From Methyloprofundus sp. (GTDB lineage Bacteria > Pseudomonadota > Gammaproteobacteria > Methylococcales > Methylomonadaceae), in NCBI GenBank assembly GCA_016592635.1, contig AP023240.1, positions 2,273,630-2,337,629 on the forward strand: DNA of 64,000 nucleotides. The letters are read 5' to 3'. Below, one piece after another: positions 45,119 through 55,554 of the stretch. The notes under the pieces were generated by a model, which saw nothing but the letters and a program-made list of their open reading frames with translations, made no database searches and was not told the DNA's origin. Numbering within the stretch: position 1 is the first letter of the stretch; the number at the start of each line of letters is the position of its first letter. A program made the position numbers and the translations under genes.

Positions 45119-48100
45119 TTATATTTTTCTAATCGCTTTACTTTCTAATAAACTTGCTATGGGTTGTGGCTTGCCAAGGTGGTATCCTTGTGCATAGTCA
45201 ATACCAATTTCTCGTAATTTATCTAAAATTTGTTCATTTTCAACAAATTCAGCAATGGTCTCCAGCCCCATAACATGCCCAATTTGATTAATTGATTTTA
45301 CCATTTCAAAATCAATCGGGTCATCCAACATATCTTTAACAAACATACCATCAATCTTTAAGAGGTCAACTTGCAAATTCTTTAAATATGCAAAAGATGA
45401 CAAACCACTACCAAAATCATCCAAGGCAAAGCGACAACCTAACTCGGATAGAGTTTGCATAAATACCGTCGCATCATGCAAATTAGCAATAGCGGCTGTT
45501 TCCGTTATTTCAAACTTGATCTTTTCCGCAGGCACATCACCATCAACCAGCTGTTGCACAATATAAGCAAGCATTGCCTCATCACCTAAAGATGCCCCTG
45601 ATAAATTAATCGCAATTGCATTGATATTCTGTAAATTATCCGCATGCAAAGCTAACCATTGTAAAGTATGGCTCACAACCCACCGATCAATACGAACGAT
45701 TGAGTTATAACGCTCTGCTGCAGGCAAAAAAGCACCTGGCGGTGCCACAGTACCATCACGCATTTGCATACGCAATAAAACCTCATAACTTAAACTTAGG
45801 CTCGGATTTGCAATCGGTACAATCGGCTGCACATATAACAAAAATCGCCCTTCATCCAAGGCATCATTAATTTCAATATTCCATTTTACCTCACCTTTAC
45901 GTTGTTTCAGGCGCTCACTATCTTCAATATGTATTTCAATACGATTACGCCCAGCATCTTTGGCAGCATAACAAGCGCTATCTACTTGACTCAGGACTTC
46001 TTGGCTATCTTTAGTATGCTTATCAATCACGGCCAAGCCAATACTAACTCCAAGTGCAAAGGTATTATCTTGATAATGAAAGCGAAAATCTTCAAGTGCA
46101 TGGATAACATGTTCCGCAGCGGCATAAGCTTTATCGGTATTACAGTGCTCCATCAAAATAGCAAACTCATCCCCTCCTAAACGTGCCAAGGTATCACGTA
46201 CACGTATATTTTTTTGCATGACACTGGCTACTTGCCGCAATAATTCATCACCCGCCACATGCCCACAAGTGTCATTAACAACCTTAAATTGATCCAAATC
46301 AAGAAAACATAAGGCATGATTCGAGTTTTCTTGCTTTGCCGAGTTAATAACACGCGCTAATCGCTGTTCAAATTCACGCCTATTGATTAAGCCTGTCAAT
46401 GAATCGTGACTCACTTGAAAGGAGGTTTCTGCTTGCAGGCGTTTAGCTTCGGTAATATCCTCTTGGGTAGCCACAAAATGGGTCACTTTGCCTGCATCAT
46501 CAAACATCGGGCAAATATGTTCACGCGCCCAGTATAACTCGCCATTTTTTTTCACATTTTGCAATTCACCTTGCCACTCATTTCCTGCTAATAAAGTACA
46601 CCATAATTCTTCATAAACACTTGCTGGGGTATTACCTGAACTGATGACACTAGGCCACTTTCCTTCTATTTCTGTTTGCTGATAGCCTGACATTTCAATA
46701 AATTTAGGATTAACATACTCAATAATTCCCTCTTGATCTGTTATAACTACCGCATTAGGGCTATGAGCGACGGCTAAAGAAAGTTTTTTAAGTTGTATCT
46801 GCGATGCTTTGAGGTCAGTAATATCTTGAGCAATACCTTCCACGCCAATACAGGCTCCCTCCATATCTTTAGTCATACGTTCGGTAATTCTGAGAGTATG
46901 CACCTTGCCTTGTTTATCAAAAACTTCCAGCTCATAAGGTGGCACTGTTTCGCCACTAAGTGTTCTTAGGGTATAAGTATCTACTAAACGATTTAATTCT
47001 GTATCTGGCATAAAGTTTGAATAGTGCTGCAACCACTCATCAGAACCATACCCTAATATAGTTTCAACTGATGGACTAATATAGGTAAACACCCCGTTAA
47101 TATCATGTGCAAAGATTAAATAATCGTGTTGTACGCCTTCAACCAAATGACGATATTTATGTTCACTCACTAGCAATAATTGTGATTTATCGTGAATTTC
47201 TTTGGTTTTATCCTGCACCTCTTGTCTAACGAGTTGTTCGCGCCCCGTCAAGGCGAGCAAAAATACACCCACCATACTAAGTACTAATAGCGCACCTGCT
47301 ATTAACCAATAAAACATCCATGAGCTGTATTGCTCAACAAATATTGATGTGGGACGATAACTAAACTGCCACTGCTGATCACCTACGTATATTGTTTTCT
47401 GAACCACTAAAGCTTGTTGACTAAGCCATTGTTTTCGCTTGTCATAAGTAGACGTAAACAAAACATTAGGTGAAGTAGGAGATGTTATATCCTTGATTTC
47501 TAAATATAACCATTGTTGCTTAAAGGTAGTGAGTAACTGGCCAAATAAGTTTTGATAATCATACATATGTGCTGCCACTCCGACGACCACATCATTCGTT
47601 GACCTTGCAGGCAGTAATGCAGCAAACCGTTTGCTGATCCCTGGCTTTATCTCTTGCATAATCGGAGGCATCAGTACTGCCACTTGAGAGTTCAACAGTT
47701 TCTTACATAATTTACTACGTTCAGGTGTATAGCACATATTAAAATTGAGCATATTTTTTCTCCCTTTTAAGGAGGCAGAATACTCTTGCGGAACCTGTGC
47801 ATATTTAACAACAAAATAGTAACCTCGCTGCTTAGCACGTATTACATTTATTCTATCTTGACCTAATTCGACAATATTTCCATATTGCTGTTCATAAACT
47901 AGTCGCTGGGCATCTGGTACAAATTCCATCCAAGCAACAGCATAAATATCATCTTGATAATGAGAAAATTCAGCAACATAACGATCAAACTCTAGCTGAC
48001 TAACCTGTTGACTATCTTTAAAATAAACCGCCATAGATTTAAGTAAGGTTTCATGAACCTCTAACTCATGCTTAATCAAGGTATGAATAAGTTCTACATG

Positions 48101-48769
48101 GGTCACAAAACGTTGCTTTTTTTGTTGACCCTCAATATCACGAGCAAAATGCAATACAACAATCAGACATAGAAATAACGCCATCATAGGTAAGACAACA
48201 ACTTGCTTACGTCTAACCCAAACGCTCCTTGGTCTTGCAAATAAAATCAGCATAATAGGGGTAAATACCACCACACCTAATGCCCCACCAACCCACCAAG
48301 TTATAAAAAAGTCCAGCCATGACTCAGAATTTAATACGCCTATTGATAGTTCAAGAGCGACTGTTAACAAAGCAGTCGTTAACGTAGTTAAAATCCCCGC
48401 TATGCCAAAAAACTTGATAATATCGCGATCAGTAATGAGTGCTGTTGGCCAAAGCTTAAAATAAACCAACAGACACTTACCGTGCCAAGAATGAAATACC
48501 GCTTGTATGCCGATAATGCTACAAAGAGAAATTGCAGTTATATCTTGTAAGCCAACCAAACCGACAGCAACAAGAAAGTCGCCAAAGAAAACAGCAGGTA
48601 ATAAGCGATAACCCCATATTAATATTGCCCCTAAAGCAATACCAGAGGGTGCCCATATTGGCGTTGCACCACTAGGGGGTAAAGATAAAGTGAGTGTTAA
48701 TTGAGCTGCAAAATAATAAACTATTGTTAGCAATAGATTAGCAAATATTACACCTTTTGCAGTTTTCAA
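45119..48769 (-). CDS. MASE1-CHASE-PAS-PAS-GGDEF-EAL bifunctional c-di-GMP enzyme
   Basis: A 1216-aa membrane protein. Order: MASE1 membrane sensor (~10-210), extracytoplasmic CHASE domain (~225-440) and a further helix (~490), two PAS domains (~550-665, ~675-790), GGDEF (~795-955) and EAL (~970-1210). GGDEF is intact (RLGGDEFA) with an RVRD I-site five residues before it. The EAL signature reads EVL, a common active variant, and the metal/catalytic residues ETAA, DDFGSG, KIDG and ETIAEFVE are present, so it could both make and break c-di-GMP. It is co-transcribed with recJ, which is probably accidental. The signal is unknown. Confidence 0.93.
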   Translation of the reverse strand: MKTAKGVIFANLLLTIVYYFAAQLTLTLSLPPSGATPIWAPSGIALGAILIWGYRLLPAVFFGDFLVAVGLVGLQDITAISLCSIIGIQAVFHSWHGKCLLVYFKLWPTALITDRDIIKFFGIAGILTTLTTALLTVALELSIGVLNSESWLDFFITWWVGGALGVVVFTPIMLILFARPRSVWVRRKQVVVLPMMALFLCLIVVLHFARDIEGQQKKQRFVTHVELIHTLIKHELEVHETLLKSMAVYFKDSQQVSQLEFDRYVAEFSHYQDDIYAVAWMEFVPDAQRLVYEQQYGNIVELGQDRINVIRAKQRGYYFVVKYAQVPQEYSASLKGRKNMLNFNMCYTPERSKLCKKLLNSQVAVLMPPIMQEIKPGISKRFAALLPARSTNDVVVGVAAHMYDYQNLFGQLLTTFKQQWLYLEIKDITSPTSPNVLFTSTYDKRKQWLSQQALVVQKTIYVGDQQWQFSYRPTSIFVEQYSSWMFYWLIAGALLVLSMVGVFLLALTGREQLVRQEVQDKTKEIHDKSQLLLVSEHKYRHLVEGVQHDYLIFAHDINGVFTYISPSVETILGYGSDEWLQHYSNFMPDTELNRLVDTYTLRTLSGETVPPYELEVFDKQGKVHTLRITERMTKDMEGACIGVEGIAQDITDLKASQIQLKKLSLAVAHSPNAVVITDQEGIIEYVNPKFIEMSGYQQTEIEGKWPSVISSGNTPASVYEELWCTLLAGNEWQGELQNVKKNGELYWAREHICPMFDDAGKVTHFVATQEDITEAKRLQAETSFQVSHDSLTGLINRREFEQRLARVINSAKQENSNHALCFLDLDQFKVVNDTCGHVAGDELLRQVASVMQKNIRVRDTLARLGGDEFAILMEHCNTDKAYAAAEHVIHALEDFRFHYQDNTFALGVSIGLAVIDKHTKDSQEVLSQVDSACYAAKDAGRNRIEIHIEDSERLKQRKGEVKWNIEINDALDEGRFLLYVQPIVPIANPSLSLSYEVLLRMQMRDGTVAPPGAFLPAAERYNSIVRIDRWVVSHTLQWLALHADNLQNINAIAINLSGASLGDEAMLAYIVQQLVDGDVPAEKIKFEITETAAIANLHDATVFMQTLSELGCRFALDDFGSGLSSFAYLKNLQVDLLKIDGMFVKDMLDDPIDFEMVKSINQIGHVMGLETIAEFVENEQILDKLREIGIDYAQGYHLGKPQPIASLLESKAIRKI

Positions 48770-49055
48770 TTAGAGTCCTCGCAATAACAGACTAGCCATA
48801 GAAATTTTATTCTTAAATACATATCACAGAAAGTATAGCAGTGCTTAATGCAAATGCTCTAGTTTCTATACTATTTCCCAAATTGACACGTAAATTTCTT
48901 GGCAGCAGCCTAGCTAGGAAGTATTTTAATATTAAGAATGCACTGTTAGCAGAAACAGTGCGATTGCTACAAGTTAACCATGAAGTGCGCACAAAATAAC
49001 CCACGCAACTGGCTAGTCTTGCTGGTCAGTTGCGAAGTTTATTACAGCCTTAGTA

Positions 49056-51008
49056 CTAACGATTAAAACGATTCTCAATAATACTATCCACCACACTAGG
49101 GTCAGCTAAAGTTGAAGTATCACCCAAACTATCAATCTCGTTAGCTGCTATTTTTCGTAGAATTCTACGCATAATCTTACCTGAACGCGTTTTAGGCAAA
49201 TTAGGTGCCCATTGAATAATGTCGGGGGTAGCAATGGGACCAATGTCGGTACGGACTAATTTAACTAATTCTTTTTTTAATTCATCCGTACCTTCAATAC
49301 CCACATGCAAGGTGACATAAGCATAAATCCCTTGCCCTTTAATATCATGCGGATAGCCCACTACCGCTGATTCGGCTACTAGCTTATGCTCATCTAAAGC
49401 ACTTTCAACTTCAGCAGTCCCCATCCTGTGCCCCGAGACATTGATCACATCATCAACCCGTCCGGTAATCCAGTAATATCCATTAGCATCACAACGTGCC
49501 CCATCACCAGTAAAATAATAGCCTGGATAGTTTTTAAAATAAGTATCAATAAAACGCTGATGATCACCATAAATGCTGCGTGCTTGCCCTGGCCATGGAC
49601 GTTCTAAAGCCAATACGCCTTCAGATCCATCAACGATCACTTGACCTTCATTATTTAAAATCACTGGCTTGACCCCAAAAAACGGCCGTGTTGCTGAACT
49701 GGGTACTAACTCCGTTGCGCCTGGTAGTGGTGTAATTAAAATACCCCCGGTTTCTGTTTGCCACCACGTATCAACAATCGGACAGTTTTCCTTGCCTACC
49801 AGCTCATAATACCACTCCCACGCTTCCGGATTGATTGGTTCACCTACCGAACCTAAAATACGCAAACTACTACGGTCGGTATTTTGTAAAAAATCATCCC
49901 CTAAAGCCATTAAAGCTCGTAATGCCGTAGGGGCAGTATAAAAAATATTCACTTGATGCTTATCCACCACTTGCCAGAAACGACTCGCATCGGGATAGGT
50001 CGGTACGCCTTCAAATAATAAGGTAGTCGCGCCATTACATAAAGGGCCATAAATCATATAAGTATGCCCAGTAATCCAGCCTATATCAGCAGTACACCAA
50101 TAAACTTCCCCGTCTTGATAATCGAAGATATATTTATGAGTGATCGCGGCATAAAGTAAATAGCCCCCCGTGGTATGCAACAACCCCTTGGGCTTGCCTG
50201 TCGATCCGGAAGTATACAAAATAAATAATGGGTCTTCTGCATCCATCCATTCCGGTTCACATTCACTAGAGGCTTCTGCCATTGCTTGATGATACCAAAC
50301 ATCACAAGCAGCATTCCAAGCAACGGTATTACCAGTATTTTGGATAACAACTACTTTTTGTATGCTGGGGCATCCTGCGACAGCTTTATCTACAGTGGCT
50401 TTAATAGGAATCAGTTTACCGCCACGATAACCTTCATCAGCACAAACCACCACTTTACAGTCAGAATCATTAATACGATCTTTTAACGCTTCAGCAGAAA
50501 AACCACCGAATACTATTGAATGTACAGCACCAATACGTGTGCATGCCAATATTACCGCAGCCGCTTCAATAATCATCGGTAGATAAATACAGACACGGTC
50601 GCCTTTTTGTACCCCTTGGGCTTTTAAAACATTGGCAAATTGACAGACTTGCTGATGCAATTCCTTGTAAGTCATTTTCTTGTCTTGGCTTGGGTCATCA
50701 CCTTCCCAAAGCAAGGCAACTTGATCACCCCGAGTTGCCAAGTGCCGATCTAGGCAGTTAACACTGACATTTAACTTGCCACCTGCAAACCAACTAATCT
50801 CGCCTTTAGGATAATCATATTCCATGACCTTGTCCCAAGGCTGTTGCCAATCTAAAAAATTGCTTGCTTGCTCTGCCCAAAAGGTTTCAGGGTCAGCTAT
50901 AGATTGTTCATATAACGCTAAATATTGCTCATTATTAATATGTGCTTGCTTGGCAATATCAGCTTTTACGGGGTAGGTTTGGTGTTCGTAGGTGTGATGT
51001 GCGGTCAT
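49056..51008 (-). CDS. acs: Acetyl-CoA synthetase (AMP-forming)
   Basis: A 650-aa AMP-forming enzyme that converts acetate, ATP and CoA to acetyl-CoA. Motifs: P-loop [11 protein letters not shown], the TWWQTETGG acetate-pocket region and the C-terminal catalytic Lys in [10 protein letters not shown], a site of regulatory acetylation. Full length for Acs. It follows the aldehyde dehydrogenase gene on the same strand after 341 bp that hold a terminator and a MITE-like palindrome, so it probably has its own promoter. Together the two genes could take acetaldehyde or ethanol carbon to acetyl-CoA. Confidence 0.96.
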   Translation of the reverse strand: MTAHHTYEHQTYPVKADIAKQAHINNEQYLALYEQSIADPETFWAEQASNFLDWQQPWDKVMEYDYPKGEISWFAGGKLNVSVNCLDRHLATRGDQVALLWEGDDPSQDKKMTYKELHQQVCQFANVLKAQGVQKGDRVCIYLPMIIEAAAVILACTRIGAVHSIVFGGFSAEALKDRINDSDCKVVVCADEGYRGGKLIPIKATVDKAVAGCPSIQKVVVIQNTGNTVAWNAACDVWYHQAMAEASSECEPEWMDAEDPLFILYTSGSTGKPKGLLHTTGGYLLYAAITHKYIFDYQDGEVYWCTADIGWITGHTYMIYGPLCNGATTLLFEGVPTYPDASRFWQVVDKHQVNIFYTAPTALRALMALGDDFLQNTDRSSLRILGSVGEPINPEAWEWYYELVGKENCPIVDTWWQTETGGILITPLPGATELVPSSATRPFFGVKPVILNNEGQVIVDGSEGVLALERPWPGQARSIYGDHQRFIDTYFKNYPGYYFTGDGARCDANGYYWITGRVDDVINVSGHRMGTAEVESALDEHKLVAESAVVGYPHDIKGQGIYAYVTLHVGIEGTDELKKELVKLVRTDIGPIATPDIIQWAPNLPKTRSGKIMRRILRKIAANEIDSLGDTSTLADPSVVDSIIENRFNR

Positions 51009-51063
51009 AAGTAGGGTGATAAGTACGTTACTGGTTTAAAGTATCTTTTTAGAGCCATCAATG

Positions 51064-51226
51064 TAAGTACCCAAGCACAATCACTTTAACATTTTACTTG
51101 TCTTTTTTTCCATCTTCCACGTTGCATAAATAGTTACGTAGCCAGCTATGCGCCTATTTATGCGCCTTGAAGATGAAAAAAAATCCTGCGTAAAATTTAG
51201 TTAAATTAATTATGCTTGGGTACTTA
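51064..51226. repeat. 163-bp palindromic MITE-like element
   Basis: TAAGTACCCAAGCA at 51064-51077 is repeated inverted at 51213-51226, and the whole 163 bp folds as one long imperfect palindrome around a centre near GCCAGCTA at ~51150. Inner arms also pair (CATCTTC, TTTTTTT, GCATAAATA). No coding potential. It lies upstream of acs and downstream of the ALDH terminator. Confidence 0.65.
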
Positions 51227-51304
51227 GACGACCAATCTATTGCAGAGCATTATGTAGCATAAGATGAATGCTCACGATCATATGATTATAAACAACTCTG
51301 CACA

Positions 51305-51332
51305 AAGAAAAAAGGCGGCTTGAAAAGCCGCC
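51305..51332 (-). terminator. Intrinsic terminator of the aldehyde dehydrogenase gene
   Basis: GGCGGCT at 51314-51320 pairs with AGCCGCC at 51326-51332. On the minus strand it is followed by a T-run (A-rich on the plus strand at 51305-51313), 18 bp past the stop codon. Confidence 0.88.
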
Positions 51333-51349
51333 TTAATTTAATTAGGTTT

Positions 51350-52870
51350 TTAGAAAAAACCTAATGGGTTAATATCATAACTGACCAACATATTCTTGGT
51401 TTGCTGATAATGATCTAACATCATTTTGTGAGTCTCACGGCCAACACCTGATTTTTTATAGCCTCCAAAAGCAGCATGTGCAGGATATTGGTGATAACAA
51501 TTGACCCATACTCTACCCGCTTGAATACCGCGCCCCATGCGATATGCTTGATTAGTATCACGCGTCCACACACCAGACCCTAAGCCAAATTCGGTATCAT
51601 TAGCAATTTCCAAAGCTTCTGCTTCATCTTTAAAAGTAGTTACCGAAACAAAAGGACCAAAAATTTCTTCTTGAAAGATACGCATTTTATTGTCACCCTT
51701 CATAATGGTGGGTTGAATATAATAACCTGCTCCAAACTCACCTTCCAAGGTTTCCACCTCACCACCAATCAATACTTCTGCACCTTCTGCTTTACCAATA
51801 TCAACATATTCCATGATTTTATCGAATTGCTGTTTAGATGCTTGCGCGCCTACCATAGTTTCCATATCTAACGGATTGCCACGCTTAATTTGACTGACGC
51901 GAGCAACGACTTTCTCCATAAATGCTTCATAAATAGATTCTTGTACTAATAACCTTGAAGGGCAAGTACAGACTTCGCCTTGATTAAAAAAGGCAAGCAC
52001 CGCACCTTCAACACATTTACTGATAAATTCATCTTCTTGATCCATCACATTGGCAAAGAAAATATTCGGAGACTTGCCTCCTAACTCAACAGTGGAAGGA
52101 ATAATATTGTCAGCCGCATATTTCATAATCTGTGAACCAACAGGGGTCGAACCTGTAAAGGCTATTTTGGCAATACGGGTACTGGTCGCCAAAGCTTGCC
52201 CAGCTTCTCTACCAAAGCCATTGACAATATTAAGTACACCAACAGGTAATAAATCCCCAATGACTTCCATCAATACCAAAATTGAAACCGGTGTTTGTTC
52301 TGCTGGCTTCAAGACGATGCAATTACCTGCTGCCAAAGCTGGCGCTATTTTCCAACAAGCCATTAATAAAGGAAAATTCCATGGAATAATTTGCCCGACC
52401 ACCCCTAATGGCTCATGAAAATGATACGCCACGGTATTCTCATCTATTTCGCCAAGTGAACCTTCTTGGGCACGAATACAGCCTGCAAAATAACGAAAAT
52501 GATCTGCCGCCAAAGGCACATCAGCCGCCAAAGTTTCCCGTACAGCTTTACCATTATCCCAAGTTTCCGCTACTGCTAATTTTTCCAGATTAGCCTCAAT
52601 ACGATCAGCAATTTTCAATAAAATATTTGATCTTGCAGTCACCGAGGTTTTTCCCCAAGTATCTTTTGCTTTATGGGCAGCATCTAGTGCCAACTCAATA
52701 TCATCTGCCGTGGAACGTGGAATCTCACAAAATGCTTTACCATTAACAGGGCTTAAATTCTCAAAATATTGCCCCTTTACAGGCGCAATCCAGTCCCCGC
52801 CGATAAAATTGGCATAACGAGCTTTAAAATCGACTTTACTATCAGTTTGGTTCGGTGCTGCATAAATCAT
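51350..52870 (-). CDS. NAD-dependent aldehyde dehydrogenase (acetaldehyde/ExaC-AldB type)
   Basis: A 506-aa ALDH-fold enzyme. The catalytic Cys lies in [13 protein letters not shown], the catalytic Glu in [11 protein letters not shown] and the cofactor site in [12 protein letters not shown]. Its closest style is the AldB/ExaC group that oxidises acetaldehyde and other short aldehydes with NAD+. I chose ATG 52870 because GGAG lies 8 bp upstream; an ATG at 52876 and the open frame to 52939 are less likely. A TetR gene lies just upstream on the same strand and acs downstream. In a methanotroph it could also detoxify aldehydes; formaldehyde as substrate is not indicated by the sequence. Confidence 0.9.
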   Translation of the reverse strand: MIYAAPNQTDSKVDFKARYANFIGGDWIAPVKGQYFENLSPVNGKAFCEIPRSTADDIELALDAAHKAKDTWGKTSVTARSNILLKIADRIEANLEKLAVAETWDNGKAVRETLAADVPLAADHFRYFAGCIRAQEGSLGEIDENTVAYHFHEPLGVVGQIIPWNFPLLMACWKIAPALAAGNCIVLKPAEQTPVSILVLMEVIGDLLPVGVLNIVNGFGREAGQALATSTRIAKIAFTGSTPVGSQIMKYAADNIIPSTVELGGKSPNIFFANVMDQEDEFISKCVEGAVLAFFNQGEVCTCPSRLLVQESIYEAFMEKVVARVSQIKRGNPLDMETMVGAQASKQQFDKIMEYVDIGKAEGAEVLIGGEVETLEGEFGAGYYIQPTIMKGDNKMRIFQEEIFGPFVSVTTFKDEAEALEIANDTEFGLGSGVWTRDTNQAYRMGRGIQAGRVWVNCYHQYPAHAAFGGYKKSGVGRETHKMMLDHYQQTKNMLVSYDINPLGFF

Positions 52871-52999
52871 TTTCATTTCTCCACTAGAATGACTGTTCAA
52901 AAATAGAGCAAAAAAAACCCTATTAAAATAGTACTTCATTAAAACTGCAAGGGACTTCGCTCGAACTACTCAACTCACAACTAAAGATTCCTTCCCGTA

Positions 53000-53584
53000 T
53001 CATTTCGACAACATAGATAAAGTCACTTCATTAATTCCTTCTAGGACAGTCCTATCCGAGCACACTTTACCCATCACTAACAAGCCTTGCATGCTACAAG
53101 TTAAAAAACTGGCAAGCTTATTTAACTCAAGATCAGTGTTTAATTCACCATTTGCAAGTGCTCTCTGCAAAGCTTTATAAAAACCTTGCTCTAATGAGTT
53201 CAATAAAAGTAGTACTTGCTGCCTCGTTTCTGCATCTCTTAAGCCACGTTCTATCGCGGAATTAGTGACCAAACAACTGCGTAAAGGCCCAGCCGTTAAT
53301 AAATGTTCAACTAATTGTGCAAAGAACAATTCAATGGATGCAATCGCAGAAGGTTTGCTGTCCAAAATATCCAGAAATTGCTTGACCACAACCTGCCCAT
53401 AACGAGTCAGTGCTCGTAAAAATAGCTGCTGTTTACTACCAAAAGTAGCATACAAACTACCACGTTGAATTCCCATGGTATCGACAAGGTCTTGCATGGA
53501 AGCCGCTTCATAGCCTTTTTCCCAAAATACAGCAACAGCTTTATCTAACACTTCTTCTTCATTAAATGCTTTAGATCTAGCCAT
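53000..53584 (-). CDS. TetR-family transcriptional regulator
   Basis: A 194-aa TetR protein with the N-terminal DNA-binding helix-turn-helix (ASMQDLVDTMGIQRGSLYATFGSKQQLF region; first part quoted) and a ligand-binding helical C-terminus. Its position 130 bp upstream of the aldehyde dehydrogenase, on the same strand, suggests it represses that gene and itself, with an aldehyde-related effector (inference). No palindromic operator was confidently identified. Confidence 0.9.
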   Translation of the reverse strand: MARSKAFNEEEVLDKAVAVFWEKGYEAASMQDLVDTMGIQRGSLYATFGSKQQLFLRALTRYGQVVVKQFLDILDSKPSAIASIELFFAQLVEHLLTAGPLRSCLVTNSAIERGLRDAETRQQVLLLLNSLEQGFYKALQRALANGELNTDLELNKLASFLTCSMQGLLVMGKVCSDRTVLEGINEVTLSMLSK

Positions 53585-53626
53585 AAGTTATCTGGTATAT
53601 TTAAAGAATGGTAGTGAATCGAATAA

Positions 53627-53752
53627 TCATATCAAGTTATGAGCCTTGGTGACGTTATTATTTTTATGCACCACAACTTTAAAATCAAAGTCCACTCCCT
53701 GTTGTAGATATGCATCTTCAACCCACTCCCATATGCATTCATCATAATGCAT
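53627..53752 (-). CDS. Possible small ORF, 41 aa
   Basis: An ATG-to-TGA frame reading MHYDECIWEWVEDAYLQQ and ending NNVTKAHNLI, in the 271-bp gap between the TetR and DUF4156 genes. The composition looks protein-like (balanced acidic and aromatic residues), but there is no clear ribosome-binding site and no family I recognise. It may be a fragment of a lost gene. Confidence 0.25.
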   Translation of the reverse strand: MHYDECIWEWVEDAYLQQGVDFDFKVVVHKNNNVTKAHNLI

Positions 53753-53855
53753 TATAGAATGATTAGTCAAAAATTTTTGTTCGCCTCACGCCCCCTAAGT
53801 CTGCCACTATCTAAGCTTCAACAATTACCTGAACCGAAATTGATCAAATAAAACT

Positions 53856-54218
53856 TTAATGATTTACTTGAGGAAGACCAAAACAATAATACACAAACCC
53901 AATCATGGTTTGTTTAGTCTTAGTAGCTGTTAACAGTTTGTTTTCATTAAATTGATGCTGAATAAATACCAAATTCCCGCCCATTGCAAACGCTTTATTT
54001 TTCATTTGATTAGCTGCACCTTCATGAATTTTAGCGTCGGTCATAAAGTCACCAGAAACCATTCCACCATCTGATGCAGAAGTCTGGCCGATAAACTGAC
54101 AAGTATCTGCACTGGGTCGTTGATAAATTAACTGCACTATTTCTGCCCCCTTTTCCAAGGAGATTGCACAAGCCGTTATTGTCATCACAACACTATAAAA
54201 AATGGGTTTAATGTTCAT
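53856..54218 (-). CDS. DUF4156-type lipoprotein
   Basis: A 120-aa predicted lipoprotein: hydrophobic start with lipobox TITAC, then GAEIVQLIYQRPSADTCQFIGQ and ANQMKNKAFAMGGNLVFI, the pattern of DUF4156 envelope proteins of unknown function. It starts 2 bp after the alpha/beta hydrolase stop, so the two are co-expressed. Confidence 0.7.
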   Translation of the reverse strand: MNIKPIFYSVVMTITACAISLEKGAEIVQLIYQRPSADTCQFIGQTSASDGGMVSGDFMTDAKIHEGAANQMKNKAFAMGGNLVFIQHQFNENKLLTATKTKQTMIGFVYYCFGLPQVNH

Positions 54219-54220
54219 GG

Positions 54221-54874
54221 TTAATGCTCTTGTTGAAGAAACTGCAAAATAATATGCGTTAATGCTGTTGCTTGTGCTGTTTTAAAAATATGCTGTGCAT
54301 GTGCCGAACCCGTTATTAACTGCAACGTCTTAGGCTGCGGTGCTTTGCCAAAAGCGCTTTGTAATGCCAGCACTAAATATTCATCTTTACTGGCAATAAA
54401 TAATAACTCGCCTTGCAGCTTCTCAGGCTGATAAATGCTTGCCGGAGATAGCAAAATTAATTGATCTATACTGTTTTTCTCTGCCTTAACACTCGCTTTT
54501 GCTGCCGCTGCCCCGCCCATACTCGCACCTAAGACCGTTATTTTATCAACATTAGAATCCGCTTTTAAATACCTGACTGCTGCTAAAATATCTTCATATA
54601 AAGCCCGTGCTTTACTTCCTTGAGTTGACTTGCCATACCCTCTAAAGTCTATTGCCAATACTGTATAATTTTCTGCTAATAAGCTCTCTGCAAACTTGCC
54701 CCAACTTTCTTTATTAAAAATGGCTCCATGTGCCAACAAGACTGCATGTGATCCACGCTGTTGCAATTCTGCATAAATCTGAGCATTATCAGCCGTTTTA
54801 AAATGAACCTCTTTAGCAAATAAGGTGGCGTTAGAAAAAACTACCCATAATAAAAAAAATAAACGTATCATCAT
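54221..54874 (-). CDS. Secreted alpha/beta hydrolase
   Basis: A 217-aa hydrolase with a signal peptide (ends near ATLFA) and a compact alpha/beta fold: oxyanion strand VLLAHGAIF, VLAIDFRGYGKS and the nucleophile elbow VLGASMGGAAAA (GxSxG-type, Ser as nucleophile). A His near the C-terminus (TGSAHAQHIF) would complete the triad. Substrate unknown; the size suggests a small-ester or peptidase-like hydrolase. First gene of a pair with the DUF4156 lipoprotein; divergent from the hemerythrin gene. Confidence 0.85.
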   Translation of the reverse strand: MMIRLFFLLWVVFSNATLFAKEVHFKTADNAQIYAELQQRGSHAVLLAHGAIFNKESWGKFAESLLAENYTVLAIDFRGYGKSTQGSKARALYEDILAAVRYLKADSNVDKITVLGASMGGAAAAKASVKAEKNSIDQLILLSPASIYQPEKLQGELLFIASKDEYLVLALQSAFGKAPQPKTLQLITGSAHAQHIFKTAQATALTHIILQFLQQEH

Positions 54875-54952
54875 ATAACCTTAGTAAATGTTAGAAAAAT
54901 ACTTTAAGGGTCGAGAGTTTAATAGTACCCGAAAGTATGGTGTAGAGTATTA

Positions 54953-54980
54953 TTGAATTCGCTCCTTATCTCTCTATAAT
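54953..54980 (+). promoter_or_regulatory. Sigma-70 promoter of the bacteriohemerythrin gene
   Basis: TTGAAT (54953-54958), a 16-bp spacer and a perfect TATAAT (54975-54980), 40 bp before the start codon. Its strength suits an abundant oxygen-binding protein. Confidence 0.7.
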
Positions 54981-55019
54981 ATATAGCATGCTCAACACAT
55001 TCAAAATGACAAAATAAAT

Positions 55020-55442
55020 ATGCAAAATTATAATGTTTTAGAAATTGAAGCTATCCCACAGGTGGCAATGGCTGCTATGAACGATGTGCATCGCGAAGAA
55101 CTCCTCATCGTTAATCAAATCAGTGTAGCGATCGCTGCCAATGATACAGATAAAATCTCGCAATTATGCCAAGAGTGGTTAGCCCATACCGAAGCGCATT
55201 TTGCAAAAGAAAATGCCATGATGGAAAAATACAATTTCCCAGCTTACCATTGTCATCACGGGGAACATGTTGAAGCATTAGACGGGTTAACTACCATTAT
55301 CAAGGCTTGGCAAGAAAATAATGACCTGCAAGCTTTATCATCTTATGTTCGAGACAGCTGGCCCGCCTGGTATGTCGACCATATCTCTACCATGGATACC
55401 ATTACTTCCGCCTTTATCAAACAATATGTAGATAATGAGTAA
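55020..55442 (+). CDS. Bacteriohemerythrin
   Basis: A 140-aa single-domain hemerythrin with the di-iron ligand set apparently complete: H24, H60 and E64 (HFAKE), H79 and H83 (HHGEH), and the HISTMD His/Asp pair near residue 120. It binds O2 reversibly at a di-iron site. In methanotrophs a bacteriohemerythrin has been proposed to bring O2 to particulate methane monooxygenase; here that is inference. Single gene with its own promoter, divergent from the hydrolase. Confidence 0.93.
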   Translation: MQNYNVLEIEAIPQVAMAAMNDVHREELLIVNQISVAIAANDTDKISQLCQEWLAHTEAHFAKENAMMEKYNFPAYHCHHGEHVEALDGLTTIIKAWQENNDLQALSSYVRDSWPAWYVDHISTMDTITSAFIKQYVDNE

Positions 55443-55554
55443 ATTTACAATTGCAACGCTAGCACTTATTTGATTTAACTTGCTATACTTAGAACCAAGA
55501 ATTTAATTCCAAAACCGTTGCTGCTCTTCGTATTCTATTGATAAGCTATTAACC

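Noticed and set aside
48841..48999. A 52-aa plus-strand frame (VLNANALVSILFPKL...) in the gap before acs
   Set aside because: GTG start without a ribosome-binding site and no recognisable family. It might be a remnant of a longer gene, but I cannot support that.
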